Notes under the pieces: model-generated | What the model was told of the DNA's origin: nothing | The model's input: only the letters and a program-made list of their open reading frames with translations | The model's database searches: none | In this document: positions 26,178-33,462 of the stretch, one piece after another | Layout: the number at the start of each line of letters is the position of its first letter | How positions within the stretch are numbered: position 1 is the first letter of the stretch | NCBI GenBank assembly: GCA_016926155.1 | Contig: JAFGPC010000141.1 | Span: forward strand, 1 to 33,462 | Direction of reading: 5' to 3' | Length of the DNA stretch: 33,462 bases | Source: Sedimentisphaerales bacterium | Lineage (GTDB): Bacteria; Planctomycetota; Phycisphaerae; Sedimentisphaerales; Anaerohalosphaeraceae | Position numbers and translations under genes: made by a program

Positions 26178-27857
26178 ATGAAGACGAGAGGGATGATGTG
26201 GGTGGGTGTAGTGGCAATAGGTCTGGTGGCTTCTGTTGCGCAGGGCTGGAGTTACAATCCGGAACCTTTCACGATTGCTCCCGTGGGTGGTGGCGGGATG
26301 AATACCCGGATAGCTGGAAATTTTATCATATGGCAGGACATGATGGGAATGCGGTGGTACGGTTATGATCTGGCGGCAAGAGAGCCATTCACAATCGCAG
26401 GATCGGAAGCGATGACGCTGATGTCGAACGAATCATATGCTGTCTGGCAGGATAACATGACGATGAGTTGGTATGGCTGTGAACTGGCCGAGAGACGTAA
26501 ATTTACCTTACATGTTACAGATGTCGATGGGATGAGTATTCGTTTGACGGAGCGGATTCTGATTTATCGGGGCATGATGGATATGATCCTGCATGGGATA
26601 AATCTGGAATCCGGAAATACCTTTGATATTGCTGCTGGTGACATCGATGGCATGAGTATTCTCGCGATGGGTGATTATGTGATCTGGCGGACCATGACAA
26701 CATCCCCTGCACTGATTGGATATGAGTTCTCAACAGGACAGACTTTTATCCTCAGCGAAGGGGACATCGATTCGATGAGCGTGGTGATGAGCGAACAGTT
26801 TGTGGCCTGGAAGGAATGGGCTTCGGAGGAGCCACTGTCAAGGATGTATGGATATGACCTGGCCGGACGGGAGAAATTCCTGATCACCTCCGAAGATATG
26901 GATTCGATGTCGTTGAAAGCCGCCGGCAGATATATCTTTGGCCGACATATAATGACAGGCATGCTCTATGGCTTCGACGGCATTTCACGCGAGATCTTTG
27001 AGATCGGTGAAAACATTGACAGCATGAACCTGCTTGTCAATGAACACTATGCGACCTGGAAAGATATGATGAACATGCGTATGTATGGATTCGACCTTCC
27101 AGATCATCGATTGATCGAGACAAATGTGGAAAGTATGTATACTCATAGTTTATCGGGCAGTTATATTTACTCTTTCTTTGATGATCCGGACCTGATGACC
27201 AGCGAACTGCATGGATTCGACCTGGCGACAGGCGAGGGATTCACCGTAGCATCACTGTCCTCGTCGGCCATGATGTCTCCGATTGCTGAAGGAGATTATG
27301 TAGCATGGACGGATTCCGTTCCACCCTCTGCTAACACCCAGCTTCTCGGCGCGCGGATCTGGAGGGTGCCCAACGATGCATGTGAGGATGCCGTGGAGGT
27401 CATGGCTGAAACGATATATATAGGCGACACATCAGGCGCAAGAGGAACTGATCAGACAGATTGTGGTTTTGACGATTGGAAAGATACGTGGCATGAGTTC
27501 CATCCACCAGTGGGAGGAGAATATACCCTCGATGTGCACAGCGAGGCTTTTGATACCTCGCTGGCGGTGTTCCCGGCCTGTACAGGGAGTGCGATGGATT
27601 GTAATGATGATGCAAATATCCAAACTACCGATTCGCAACTGGTGATGACGCTGGTGAAGGGCAAGAAGTATATAATTCGAGTCGCGGGAGTAGACGGGAC
27701 CGGCGGGACTTATGAACTGTTAATTTCACTGGGAAGCTGCACAACACCACCGCAGGCCGACCTGACCGGTGACTGTAAGGTAAACCTGAAAGATCTGGCG
27801 GTATTTTCTTCGCAGTGGTTGGATTGCGGTCTCAATCCGACGGACTTGTGTCTTTGA
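26178..27857 (+). CDS. Secreted Met-rich propeller-like repeat protein with PPC-like and dockerin-like C-terminus
   Basis: The 559-residue product has a signal peptide (about residues 5-23, ending AQG). Residues 41-371 contain about eight repeats of roughly 40 residues marked by YVIW..MM.M..YGYDL and DIDSMS, suggesting a beta-propeller-like fold. Methionine is extreme here: 31 of 330 residues. Residues about 400-525 resemble a PPC-type beta-sandwich (WHEFHPPVGGEYTLDV, TYELLIS). The C-terminus (ADLTGDCKVNLKDLAVFSSQW) is a single dockerin-like calcium loop. ATG 26178 follows AAGGGAG by about 7 bases. The specific function is unknown. The 3' end overlaps the minus-strand carboxypeptidase-like gene by 148 bases. 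Confidence 0.82.
   Translation: MKTRGMMWVGVVAIGLVASVAQGWSYNPEPFTIAPVGGGGMNTRIAGNFIIWQDMMGMRWYGYDLAAREPFTIAGSEAMTLMSNESYAVWQDNMTMSWYGCELAERRKFTLHVTDVDGMSIRLTERILIYRGMMDMILHGINLESGNTFDIAAGDIDGMSILAMGDYVIWRTMTTSPALIGYEFSTGQTFILSEGDIDSMSVVMSEQFVAWKEWASEEPLSRMYGYDLAGREKFLITSEDMDSMSLKAAGRYIFGRHIMTGMLYGFDGISREIFEIGENIDSMNLLVNEHYATWKDMMNMRMYGFDLPDHRLIETNVESMYTHSLSGSYIYSFFDDPDLMTSELHGFDLATGEGFTVASLSSSAMMSPIAEGDYVAWTDSVPPSANTQLLGARIWRVPNDACEDAVEVMAETIYIGDTSGARGTDQTDCGFDDWKDTWHEFHPPVGGEYTLDVHSEAFDTSLAVFPACTGSAMDCNDDANIQTTDSQLVMTLVKGKKYIIRVAGVDGTGGTYELLISLGSCTTPPQADLTGDCKVNLKDLAVFSSQWLDCGLNPTDLCL
26298..27290 (+). repeat. Eight ~40-residue propeller-like repeats within the Met-rich protein
   Basis: YGYDL-type marks fall at residues 61, 99, 139, 180, 224, 264, 303 and 345, a spacing of 38-44 residues. 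The copies are similar in protein sequence but diverged at DNA level. Confidence 0.75.
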
Positions 27858-28765
27858 TAAAAAATCAAAGGCAAGCCCAGCAAGAATAACAAGAACGTGG
27901 CCGGTTCCGGGATGAGTGTGTTATACAGGGCGATGCCGTATGTCCGGCCAAGGGCCAGGTAATCGGCCGGTTCTCCGATCATGTGCTGTTCCATGGTATA
28001 GGCATAATCGGCATTCAATCCATTGGTGGACATGGACCAGATCCGGGCCATCCCGCACGTTCCGTCGGAATATACGACTCCCACCTCCGGAGCAATCGCT
28101 CTCAGCTCTTGGACGAAGCGACTGTCTCCCAGTTCCGGTGTGAGAGTGACAAAGTTACTAGCCTGAAAAAAAGTGGAATGAAAATCAAAAAAATAGTCCA
28201 CAATACCCCCGGTATCATATTTCATTGCCGCTGTGAAGGCATCAATGGTGGACACTCCGGTTCGATTCCAGACACGGTTGTGATCATTACCCAGTCCGGC
28301 GGAGGTAAGTTCTGGATTGCCTCGGCCTGAGCCTAAAAATCGACCATCCGGATTGACCAGTGGATAGACGAAAACGTCGGCATGCTGTCGAAGCTGAGCG
28401 GCATACGGATCGTCTCCGGCCAGAAAATCCACCATGCCCTGCAGGGCCCAGTTGCCGGAGTGCTCTCCGTTGTGATTGCCGGAGATCATGACTATCGTCG
28501 TTTTCTCATAAGAACTTTCCGGATCGGTGATGCGATACCCATACAGATCGTGACTTGGAATCAGTGGGCTGCTCCAACCTCGAGAATGGCCGATTACACC
28601 ATTCTGATCGCCGCTGGCAGTGGGTGTTGTATAAGGATTTGTCAACAGAAAATGGGTGTGGTCCGCAACTGCCTGGGGCGTATAAGCTGTCAGTGCAACG
28701 CAAGCTCCTCCGACGCCACCCACGATGATCATGCAAAACAGAACTGTTCTGGCATGCACTGTCAT
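27710..28765 (-). CDS. Secreted M14 carboxypeptidase-like protein with PEP-CTERM anchor and read-past tail
   Basis: The 351-residue product begins with a hydrophobic signal (about residues 7-26). The M14 zinc site is visible as NHNGEHSG (His98, Glu101) and FFDFHSTF (His196). NPDGR lies at 138-142 and a candidate catalytic Glu is at 259 (YTMEQHM). A PEP-CTERM sorting signal follows: PEP at 286-288, a hydrophobic helix, then QRHK ending at 307. Such signals normally end the protein, but this frame continues 44 residues into the antisense of the neighbouring gene. ATG 28765 is favoured because a promoter-like sequence (28806-28834) would start transcription downstream of the longest possible start (TTG 28834). 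Its ribosome binding site is weak. Confidence 0.8.
   Translation of the reverse strand: MTVHARTVLFCMIIVGGVGGACVALTAYTPQAVADHTHFLLTNPYTTPTASGDQNGVIGHSRGWSSPLIPSHDLYGYRITDPESSYEKTTIVMISGNHNGEHSGNWALQGMVDFLAGDDPYAAQLRQHADVFVYPLVNPDGRFLGSGRGNPELTSAGLGNDHNRVWNRTGVSTIDAFTAAMKYDTGGIVDYFFDFHSTFFQASNFVTLTPELGDSRFVQELRAIAPEVGVVYSDGTCGMARIWSMSTNGLNADYAYTMEQHMIGEPADYLALGRTYGIALYNTLIPEPATFLLFLLGLPLIFYQRHKSVGLRPQSNHCEENTARSFRFTLQSPVRSACGGVVQLPSEINSS
27852..27870. other. Small A/T-rich hairpin at the convergent gene ends
   Basis: CTTTGAT (27852-27858) and ATCAAAG (27864-27870) are perfect inverted copies around five A residues. The hairpin overlaps the stop codon of the propeller-like gene. It might act as a weak bidirectional terminator, but the stem is short and lacks a T-run. 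Confidence 0.3.
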
Positions 28766-28805
28766 ACCACGATCGCCGGGTAAACGGCATTCTCCTCTGA
28801 GAGAT

Positions 28806-28834
28806 AGAATATCATATTCATCCGGCAAAATCAA
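28806..28834 (-). promoter_or_regulatory. Candidate promoter for the M14 gene
   Basis: On the minus strand TTGATT (28834-28829), a 17-base spacer and TATTCT (28811-28806) form a plausible promoter. It would give a leader of about 35 bases before ATG 28765. Confidence 0.35.
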
Positions 28835-28884
28835 CAGGTTTGTTGTTCAATCTACCTCCTGCCTGCATCGATCCGGGTTTTCGT

Positions 28885-28913
28885 TTGCCTCAAGCGAACC
28901 TAAGGATTATAAT
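28885..28913 (+). promoter_or_regulatory. Promoter for the HtrA-like protease gene
   Basis: TTGCCT (28885-28890), a 17-base spacer and a consensus TATAAT (28908-28913) lie about 30 bases before the protease start codon at 28945. Confidence 0.6.
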
Positions 28914-28944
28914 AGTTGAATTCATATAGGAGAAAGGCGATATT

Positions 28945-29910
28945 ATGAAATGTGTAGTTTGGATTTGGGTCGTGGTCTTGTCTGTGATGATGGTCTCCTC
29001 CCTACACGCGGAAACCATCGTTCTCAAGTCCGATGCGACTGTCACCGGTCAAATCCTTCAGCGGAGCCAGAATCGTACCGTCATCGATCTGGGTTATACG
29101 GTCCTGGTTATTCCGGGCGAGCAGATCCTGTCCATCGAAACCGACCAGCACAAGGCTGGCCCCGATTCTGCAAAAACAAATGAGACACAACGTTATCTCT
29201 TTCGCACTGCGGACCTCAGACCGCAATCCTTGCAGCAGTGTTATGAAATGGTTGCCGAGGCTGTGGTTATGGTATCCAGACCCGGTGGGCTGGGCAGCGG
29301 ATTCTTTATCAACGAACAGGGATATTTGATTACGAACTATCATGTGATCGAACAAGAGACACGCATCACAGTAACCTTGTTTAAGTCGGTTGAGAATGGT
29401 TTTGAGAAACAGCATTTTAAAAAAGTCCGTATCATCGCGATGAATCCCTTTCTTGATCTGGCTCTCTTGCAGGTGGAGGACCTGGGAGATGTATCGATTC
29501 CCTTTGTCTATATGGGACAGATGGAGCGGGTTCGGGTCGGACAGAATGTCTTTGTTGTGGGCAATCCGCTGGGATTGGAAAGGACGCTTACCGAAGGCGC
29601 TGTCAGTACCGTCAGTCGTCCCTTCGAAGGATTGGTTTATATTCAGACCAATGCCGACATTAATCCGGGCAATTCCGGCGGGCCGTTGTTCAACATGTCC
29701 GGCGAAGTAGTCGGGGTTACCAATATGGGGTATGTTTATATGGGGGGGCTGGGATTCGCTATTCCGGTTGATACGGTTAAATATTTCATCGAACATTATG
29801 ATGCTTTTGCCTATGATAAGGAAAACCCGAATACCGGCTATCGGTATGTGCAGCCGGACAAACGAAAAAACAAAAACAAACCGGTTTTGAATACCATTAA
29901 AGAAAAATAA
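28945..29910 (+). CDS. Exported trypsin-like (HtrA/DegP-type) serine protease without PDZ domain
   Basis: The 321-residue protein has a signal peptide (about residues 1-22, ending LHA). A short N-terminal beta region with TVTGQILQRS follows, then an S1C protease domain. The triad is complete: His133 in TNYHVI, Asp171 in FLDLALL and Ser244 in NPGNSGGP. The domain ends near GFAIPVDTVKYFI. No PDZ domain follows; instead there is a short Lys-rich C-terminus. AGGAGAAAGG precedes the ATG. The unrecognised exported protein gene begins 19 bases downstream, so the two are probably one operon and may act together in envelope quality control. Confidence 0.9.
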   Translation: MKCVVWIWVVVLSVMMVSSLHAETIVLKSDATVTGQILQRSQNRTVIDLGYTVLVIPGEQILSIETDQHKAGPDSAKTNETQRYLFRTADLRPQSLQQCYEMVAEAVVMVSRPGGLGSGFFINEQGYLITNYHVIEQETRITVTLFKSVENGFEKQHFKKVRIIAMNPFLDLALLQVEDLGDVSIPFVYMGQMERVRVGQNVFVVGNPLGLERTLTEGAVSTVSRPFEGLVYIQTNADINPGNSGGPLFNMSGEVVGVTNMGYVYMGGLGFAIPVDTVKYFIEHYDAFAYDKENPNTGYRYVQPDKRKNKNKPVLNTIKEK

Positions 29911-29929
29911 TTTTGGAGAGGGATGACGA

Positions 29930-31825
29930 ATGCGACATCGTAAAACAACCTGTCTCTTAGCGGTAACGGTTCTTCTGGCTATTGTGACAACCGGTCTTTG
30001 TGCCACCTTACCGGAGACCGCTGCGCTTTTACCCCAGGACACCATTTTTCTGATGGAGATCAGTGATTTTAGTGAGCTTCAAACGCAATTTGAAAAGACC
30101 ACCTTAGGCCGGTTGTATAAGGATCCGTCTATGGCTCGGTTTTTTGAAAAATGCAAGACCGGCTTTCACCAGTTGATTGAACAGGACGAAGAAACAAAGA
30201 GTATGGCCGATAAACTGGCCCTCCCGACCGGTCGCATGGCTCTGGCCATTTTGCCCGATGCAGACAAACCGGGTCTGGACGCAATCAAATTCCTGTTTTT
30301 GGCCCAGTGGGGAACGAATCTGGATTCCGGGAAGAAATTCATTGAAGCGGCCATAGAATCCGGCATGGAAGATCGAGATTCCATTTCCACGGAGACCTAT
30401 CGTGGCGTGCCGATCATTACCATCGCTTGGCCGGAAGAGACAATGGACATGTCCGAACAGACCGTTGAGATTTCTCCCGGTCAGACTGAGACCCCGGAGG
30501 TAAAGACAAGGACCGTGATAAAAAAAGTGACTCGTTGCTTTGTCGATGATGTATTTCTCATCAGCAATGATCCTGAACAAATCAAATTTGTCATTGCCCA
30601 TATCCCTGGGACATCAGGTGAGACTCTGATCCAAAACCAGGCGTATACCTCTGCGGTGCAGACGACCGGGCCATGGCGGGATCTGCGTTTGTATCTTGGA
30701 CTCGATACCCTGATCCAAAAAGCTACATCTTCCGATTCCGCCGGACAGGCCAAAACCATGATGGCCTCACTGGGGCTGGACAACCTTTCGTATGTGGCGA
30801 TGTCGATGGGTTTGGCACGAAAATCCGCTACCAGCTTTACCGGTAAAGCGGTCCTCCGTACCAATGGCCCTCGAAGAGGCCTGATGAAACTGTTCGAGAT
30901 GAAATCTCGCCCCTTCAGCGCTCCTGGTTTCCTCAGTGCCGAGGCCTGCTCGGTCACATTCATTCATTGGGATGTCAATACGGCTTTCGACGAAATATTC
31001 CGGATGCTCTCTTCCATGCAGCCGATGTTTGCGGCTCTTCTGGTCAGTCCATTGACGCCGGTACAGCAGGATGGCAGCGGCGGCATCCAGCTGAAACGCG
31101 ATATTATCAGTCATATCGGATCTCAGATCATTGTCGCCGAGTCTCTTAATAAATCCTCCAATGAAATCGGGGCGGCAGATATATTAATATGCGTGGAGAC
31201 AACTGATCGGGCCCGGCTGGAAGCGGCTTTGGGCGCCCTTCATTCACAGTACATTGCCACCGGCAAATCCGATACCCAGAGAGAATTTCTCGGCCATAAG
31301 ATATATACCATCGAATTACCCCGGGGCCTGTTTGATATGCCTGGAACGGAACAGCCTATGACGCTGGCCGAGAATGAAATGACTGTGGGGCTGACCGCTT
31401 CGGCAAAACTGGCCTTTTCGGTCACGGATACACATCTACTGTTCGGTGAGGAGGCTCAAGTTGAAAATGCATTACGGGCTTTACAGGATCGAGATTTTAA
31501 GTCGATTGTTTCAATGGATTGGTATCGTACGGCCCAAAGCCGAATGCCCGGTGCCGGCGCTCTGGCCTCTATGACGAATAACACGATGTACTGGGAACAC
31601 CTGTGGGAATTGTTCCGAAGCGGGCGTTACGAAAAAAGCACCCTTGGTTTTATTTTACAAATGCAGGGGGAGCAATCTGAAGCGATTCGCAAACTATTTG
31701 ATTTTACTCTACTGCCTCAGTTCAATGTGGTTCGCAAGTATTTTGGCATTAGTATCTCGCATGGACAATGTAAAGACGACGGATTGGAATTCGAATTTGA
31801 GAGCATTGATTCGGCTAGTCGCTAA
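29930..31825 (+). CDS. Large exported protein of unknown function
   Basis: I do not recognise a firm family for this 631-residue protein. It has a signal peptide (about residues 5-25, ending LCA), then LPETAALLPQDTIFLMEI, an opening seen in DUF3352-like exported proteins that begin with a statement-like beta strand. The rest is mixed alpha/beta with several FLISNDPEQIK- and LLFGEEAQVENAL-type segments suggesting an internal duplication. No catalytic motif or further membrane helix is visible. GGAGAGGG lies just before the ATG. Its 19-base distance from the HtrA-like protease suggests a functional link, for example as substrate, adaptor or folding partner; this is inference. Confidence 0.75.
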   Translation: MRHRKTTCLLAVTVLLAIVTTGLCATLPETAALLPQDTIFLMEISDFSELQTQFEKTTLGRLYKDPSMARFFEKCKTGFHQLIEQDEETKSMADKLALPTGRMALAILPDADKPGLDAIKFLFLAQWGTNLDSGKKFIEAAIESGMEDRDSISTETYRGVPIITIAWPEETMDMSEQTVEISPGQTETPEVKTRTVIKKVTRCFVDDVFLISNDPEQIKFVIAHIPGTSGETLIQNQAYTSAVQTTGPWRDLRLYLGLDTLIQKATSSDSAGQAKTMMASLGLDNLSYVAMSMGLARKSATSFTGKAVLRTNGPRRGLMKLFEMKSRPFSAPGFLSAEACSVTFIHWDVNTAFDEIFRMLSSMQPMFAALLVSPLTPVQQDGSGGIQLKRDIISHIGSQIIVAESLNKSSNEIGAADILICVETTDRARLEAALGALHSQYIATGKSDTQREFLGHKIYTIELPRGLFDMPGTEQPMTLAENEMTVGLTASAKLAFSVTDTHLLFGEEAQVENALRALQDRDFKSIVSMDWYRTAQSRMPGAGALASMTNNTMYWEHLWELFRSGRYEKSTLGFILQMQGEQSEAIRKLFDFTLLPQFNVVRKYFGISISHGQCKDDGLEFEFESIDSASR

Positions 31826-31845
31826 CGATTGGACATTTTATTTTC

Positions 31846-32643
31846 ATGGATGAAGTACAGTTTGCTTCACAATGGAAAACCGTTTTTCATGAAGCTGATC
31901 TGCGCACAGTGGAGGATTTCTTCTCCTTTAAACAGGGGCAAATCGTTAACGCAAATAAACGACGTAGCGTAATGTTTTTCAGCCTTACTACCGAACAGGG
32001 TCCGTGTAATTTTTTCATAAAACGGTTTTTCCATCCGCACCTTAAGGATATGTTGTTTACATTTCGTAACACTGGCCAGATCTGTTCGCAGGCAAGGTAC
32101 GAATGGATCAATATCCATACGCTGCAGAATCATAAAATAGCTACTTGTCATCCAGTATGTTTCGGGCAGATCATGCGGGGGCCATTGGAACGATTCTCTT
32201 TTTTGGTCACCCGGGAAATTCAAGGACAATGCATGGCTGATTATATAAAGCAAAATTGGGCTGCTATGTCTGCGTCCGATCGGCAGTCTCTCATTTCTTC
32301 TCTGGGATTGCTGGTTCGCCGAATACATCAGGCCGGCATACATTTACCCGATCTCTATGTCTGGCATGTCTTTGTCACGGAGTCAGAACCACATCATACT
32401 TTGGCTTTGATTGATTTGCACCGCGCGACAAACCGAGGAAAAAGTCGGTCCTTAAAGATACGCAGCCTCGGTGCCCTTGAATACAGTATGCTTGAGACCT
32501 ATTTTGATGCGGAAACCAAGGCGCATTTCTGGGATGCCTATTTTAATGGACAATCATCCGCGGATCGAAAAGCCTTTCTAAGAAAAGTGCGCTGTCGAGC
32601 ACGGGTATTACGCCGCAGGAGAAAACCCCCGTCGTATGATTAA
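31846..32643 (+). CDS. WaaP/InaA-family lipopolysaccharide kinase-like protein
   Basis: The 265-residue protein resembles the Kdo/WaaP kinase family, which phosphorylates LPS core sugars at the inner membrane. Candidate kinase elements are the ATP-binding Lys59 (FFIKRFF), helix-C Glu86 (RYEW), the catalytic loop LPDLYVWH with Asp169, and the metal-binding Asp190 in LIDLHRA, which matches the family's IDLHR. The usual His-Arg-Asp is Leu-Pro-Asp here. The C-terminus is very basic (RARVLRRRRK), fitting membrane-surface location. The ribosome binding site is poor. It is 20 bases after the large exported protein gene. Lipid A genes earlier in the window agree with an LPS substrate, but the sugar is unknown. 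Confidence 0.8.
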   Translation: MDEVQFASQWKTVFHEADLRTVEDFFSFKQGQIVNANKRRSVMFFSLTTEQGPCNFFIKRFFHPHLKDMLFTFRNTGQICSQARYEWINIHTLQNHKIATCHPVCFGQIMRGPLERFSFLVTREIQGQCMADYIKQNWAAMSASDRQSLISSLGLLVRRIHQAGIHLPDLYVWHVFVTESEPHHTLALIDLHRATNRGKSRSLKIRSLGALEYSMLETYFDAETKAHFWDAYFNGQSSADRKAFLRKVRCRARVLRRRRKPPSYD

Positions 32644-32738
32644 GCTGATAATCCCAATCAGCCAAATCCATCGCTTCCCTCGGTAGGAACAGGATTCCTT
32701 TCCCGAACCGTGATACCGGTTTCTTGATCCAGGTAGTA

Positions 32739-33462
32739 TTAAAAATCCGTATTCGGCTCCTGTATATCAAGCGTCTGGATCCAGGCATTACGGAAGAGCA
32801 CTTCATGGCCCTCGCACTGAAGTTTGAGTCCACCGGGAACATCCGTAATACCCGAACCGTCTTGATTACCGCCGTCGATTCCCGAGTTGGCTCCTCCCCA
32901 GACTTTTTGGATTTTGTGATTCGTATGTGCTTTTGCACCATTGAAATACATAGTAATAATAGCGTTTTCGACCCGTTTGGCATCCTTGAATCGGGCTGCC
33001 CGAAATTGAATGTCGTATGCATTCCATTGTCCAGTGCCCCGATAGGCATGGTAGGGACCCTCTGCTTCATTAATCACCGCCGCCATCCCGTGTTTTCCTT
33101 TATCACCATCCAGGATCTGGATTTCATATCGATTTTGTAAATAGACACCGCTGTTTCCACCCTTCTTGGGCACCAGGAATTCAATATGCAGCCTGAAATC
33201 CCGATATTTCTCTATCGTTACAATATCGGCTGCTCCATATTTCCCGTCGGCTGCGGCCGGATCGTAGCTCATGAGCACTTTACCCTCATCCACCGGATCA
33301 TCGACAAGCTTCCATTTGATTGGAAGTGAGGAACTGAATCGCGGGCCTTCCCAATAGGTCCATTTCGCATCCAGAAGTTCACGGCTTCCATCGATCAGGA
33401 TGTCGGCGCCGTCCGGCGGTGGAACCCCCAGACCGACATTTTTCGAGGGAGAGCGATTGATC
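32739..33462 (-). CDS. DUF1080 (3-keto-disaccharide hydrolase-type) protein, 5' truncated by window edge
   Basis: The frame is open from the window end, so the N-terminus is missing. The visible part shows the family pattern: an early ILIDGSRELLDAKW block, then FRLHIEFLVPKKGGNSGVYL, YEIQILD, GQWNAYDIQF, and the closing GGLKLQCEGHEVLFRNAWIQ. These concanavalin-like domains act on sugars, including 3-keto-glycosides, and are greatly expanded in planctomycetes. The protein ends normally at 32739. It is convergent with the WaaP-like gene, with 95 bases between and no clear terminator. Confidence 0.88.
   Translation of the reverse strand, partial: INRSPSKNVGLGVPPPDGADILIDGSRELLDAKWTYWEGPRFSSSLPIKWKLVDDPVDEGKVLMSYDPAAADGKYGAADIVTIEKYRDFRLHIEFLVPKKGGNSGVYLQNRYEIQILDGDKGKHGMAAVINEAEGPYHAYRGTGQWNAYDIQFRAARFKDAKRVENAIITMYFNGAKAHTNHKIQKVWGGANSGIDGGNQDGSGITDVPGGLKLQCEGHEVLFRNAWIQTLDIQEPNTDF

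Noticed and set aside
28506-28790. 94-codon minus-strand ORF directly after GAGGAG
   Set aside because: It overlaps the M14 gene out of frame and its composition (many Arg, Ser, His, Cys) looks random. The ribosome-site match is probably chance.
32724-33140. 138-codon plus-strand ORF at the window end
   Set aside because: It is antisense to the well-supported DUF1080 gene and has no family resemblance.
1-33462. CRISPR arrays, insertion sequences, integrases or prophage genes
   Set aside because: No regularly spaced direct repeats, transposase or integrase motifs, or terminal inverted repeats were seen in reading the window. The repeats present are within coding regions.

Overview
The window looks like a chromosomal segment of a diderm planctomycete, most likely of the class Phycisphaerae. 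That assignment is an inference from gene content. It rests on lipid A and outer-membrane genes together with single EF-hand/dockerin-like C-termini on secreted proteins, a PEP-CTERM anchor, HAF repeats, a DUF1080 enzyme and an LpxC-FabZ fusion. No 16S rRNA gene is present to confirm it.

Bases 1-12794 form one long plus-strand gene train. It starts with the cut-off prs gene, then rplY, pth, rpsF, ssb, rpsR, rplI and dnaB (translation and replication). It runs on with only 8 bases of spacing into bamA, an OmpH/Skp chaperone, lpxD, an lpxC-fabZ fusion, lpxA and a Gfo/Idh/MocA oxidoreductase (outer-membrane and lipid A synthesis). Next come two divergent DNA-repair genes, nfi (endonuclease V, minus strand) and uvrA (plus strand). 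They share a short intergenic region with a perfect inverted repeat that reads as the same promoter on both strands. mtnA, a DUF354 glycosyltransferase-like gene and an overlapping flippase-like membrane gene follow.

From about 19.8 kb the layout becomes accessory. There is a secreted HAF-repeat protein and a voltage-gated-type potassium channel with a zinc ribbon (both minus strand), then a tRNA-His with a good promoter. The most striking locus is at 22.6-25.7 kb: two tandem paralogues of the FtsZ/tubulin superfamily. Both keep the GTP-binding loops and the T7 catalytic aspartates. The first carries a histone-H1-like tail of about 174 residues (79 Lys, one acidic residue). The second has only a short basic leader. 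A strong intrinsic terminator separates them. Because planctomycetes are generally described as lacking canonical FtsZ, this pair is the best candidate for a poorly described system: possibly a DNA-tethered tubulin-like filament.

The last part (25.8-33.5 kb) holds a possible 46-residue small protein, a methionine-rich propeller-like secreted protein, and an M14 carboxypeptidase-like PEP-CTERM protein that overlaps it tail to tail. After these come an HtrA-like protease without PDZ domains, a large unrecognised exported protein just downstream of it, a WaaP-family kinase, and a DUF1080 gene cut by the window end.
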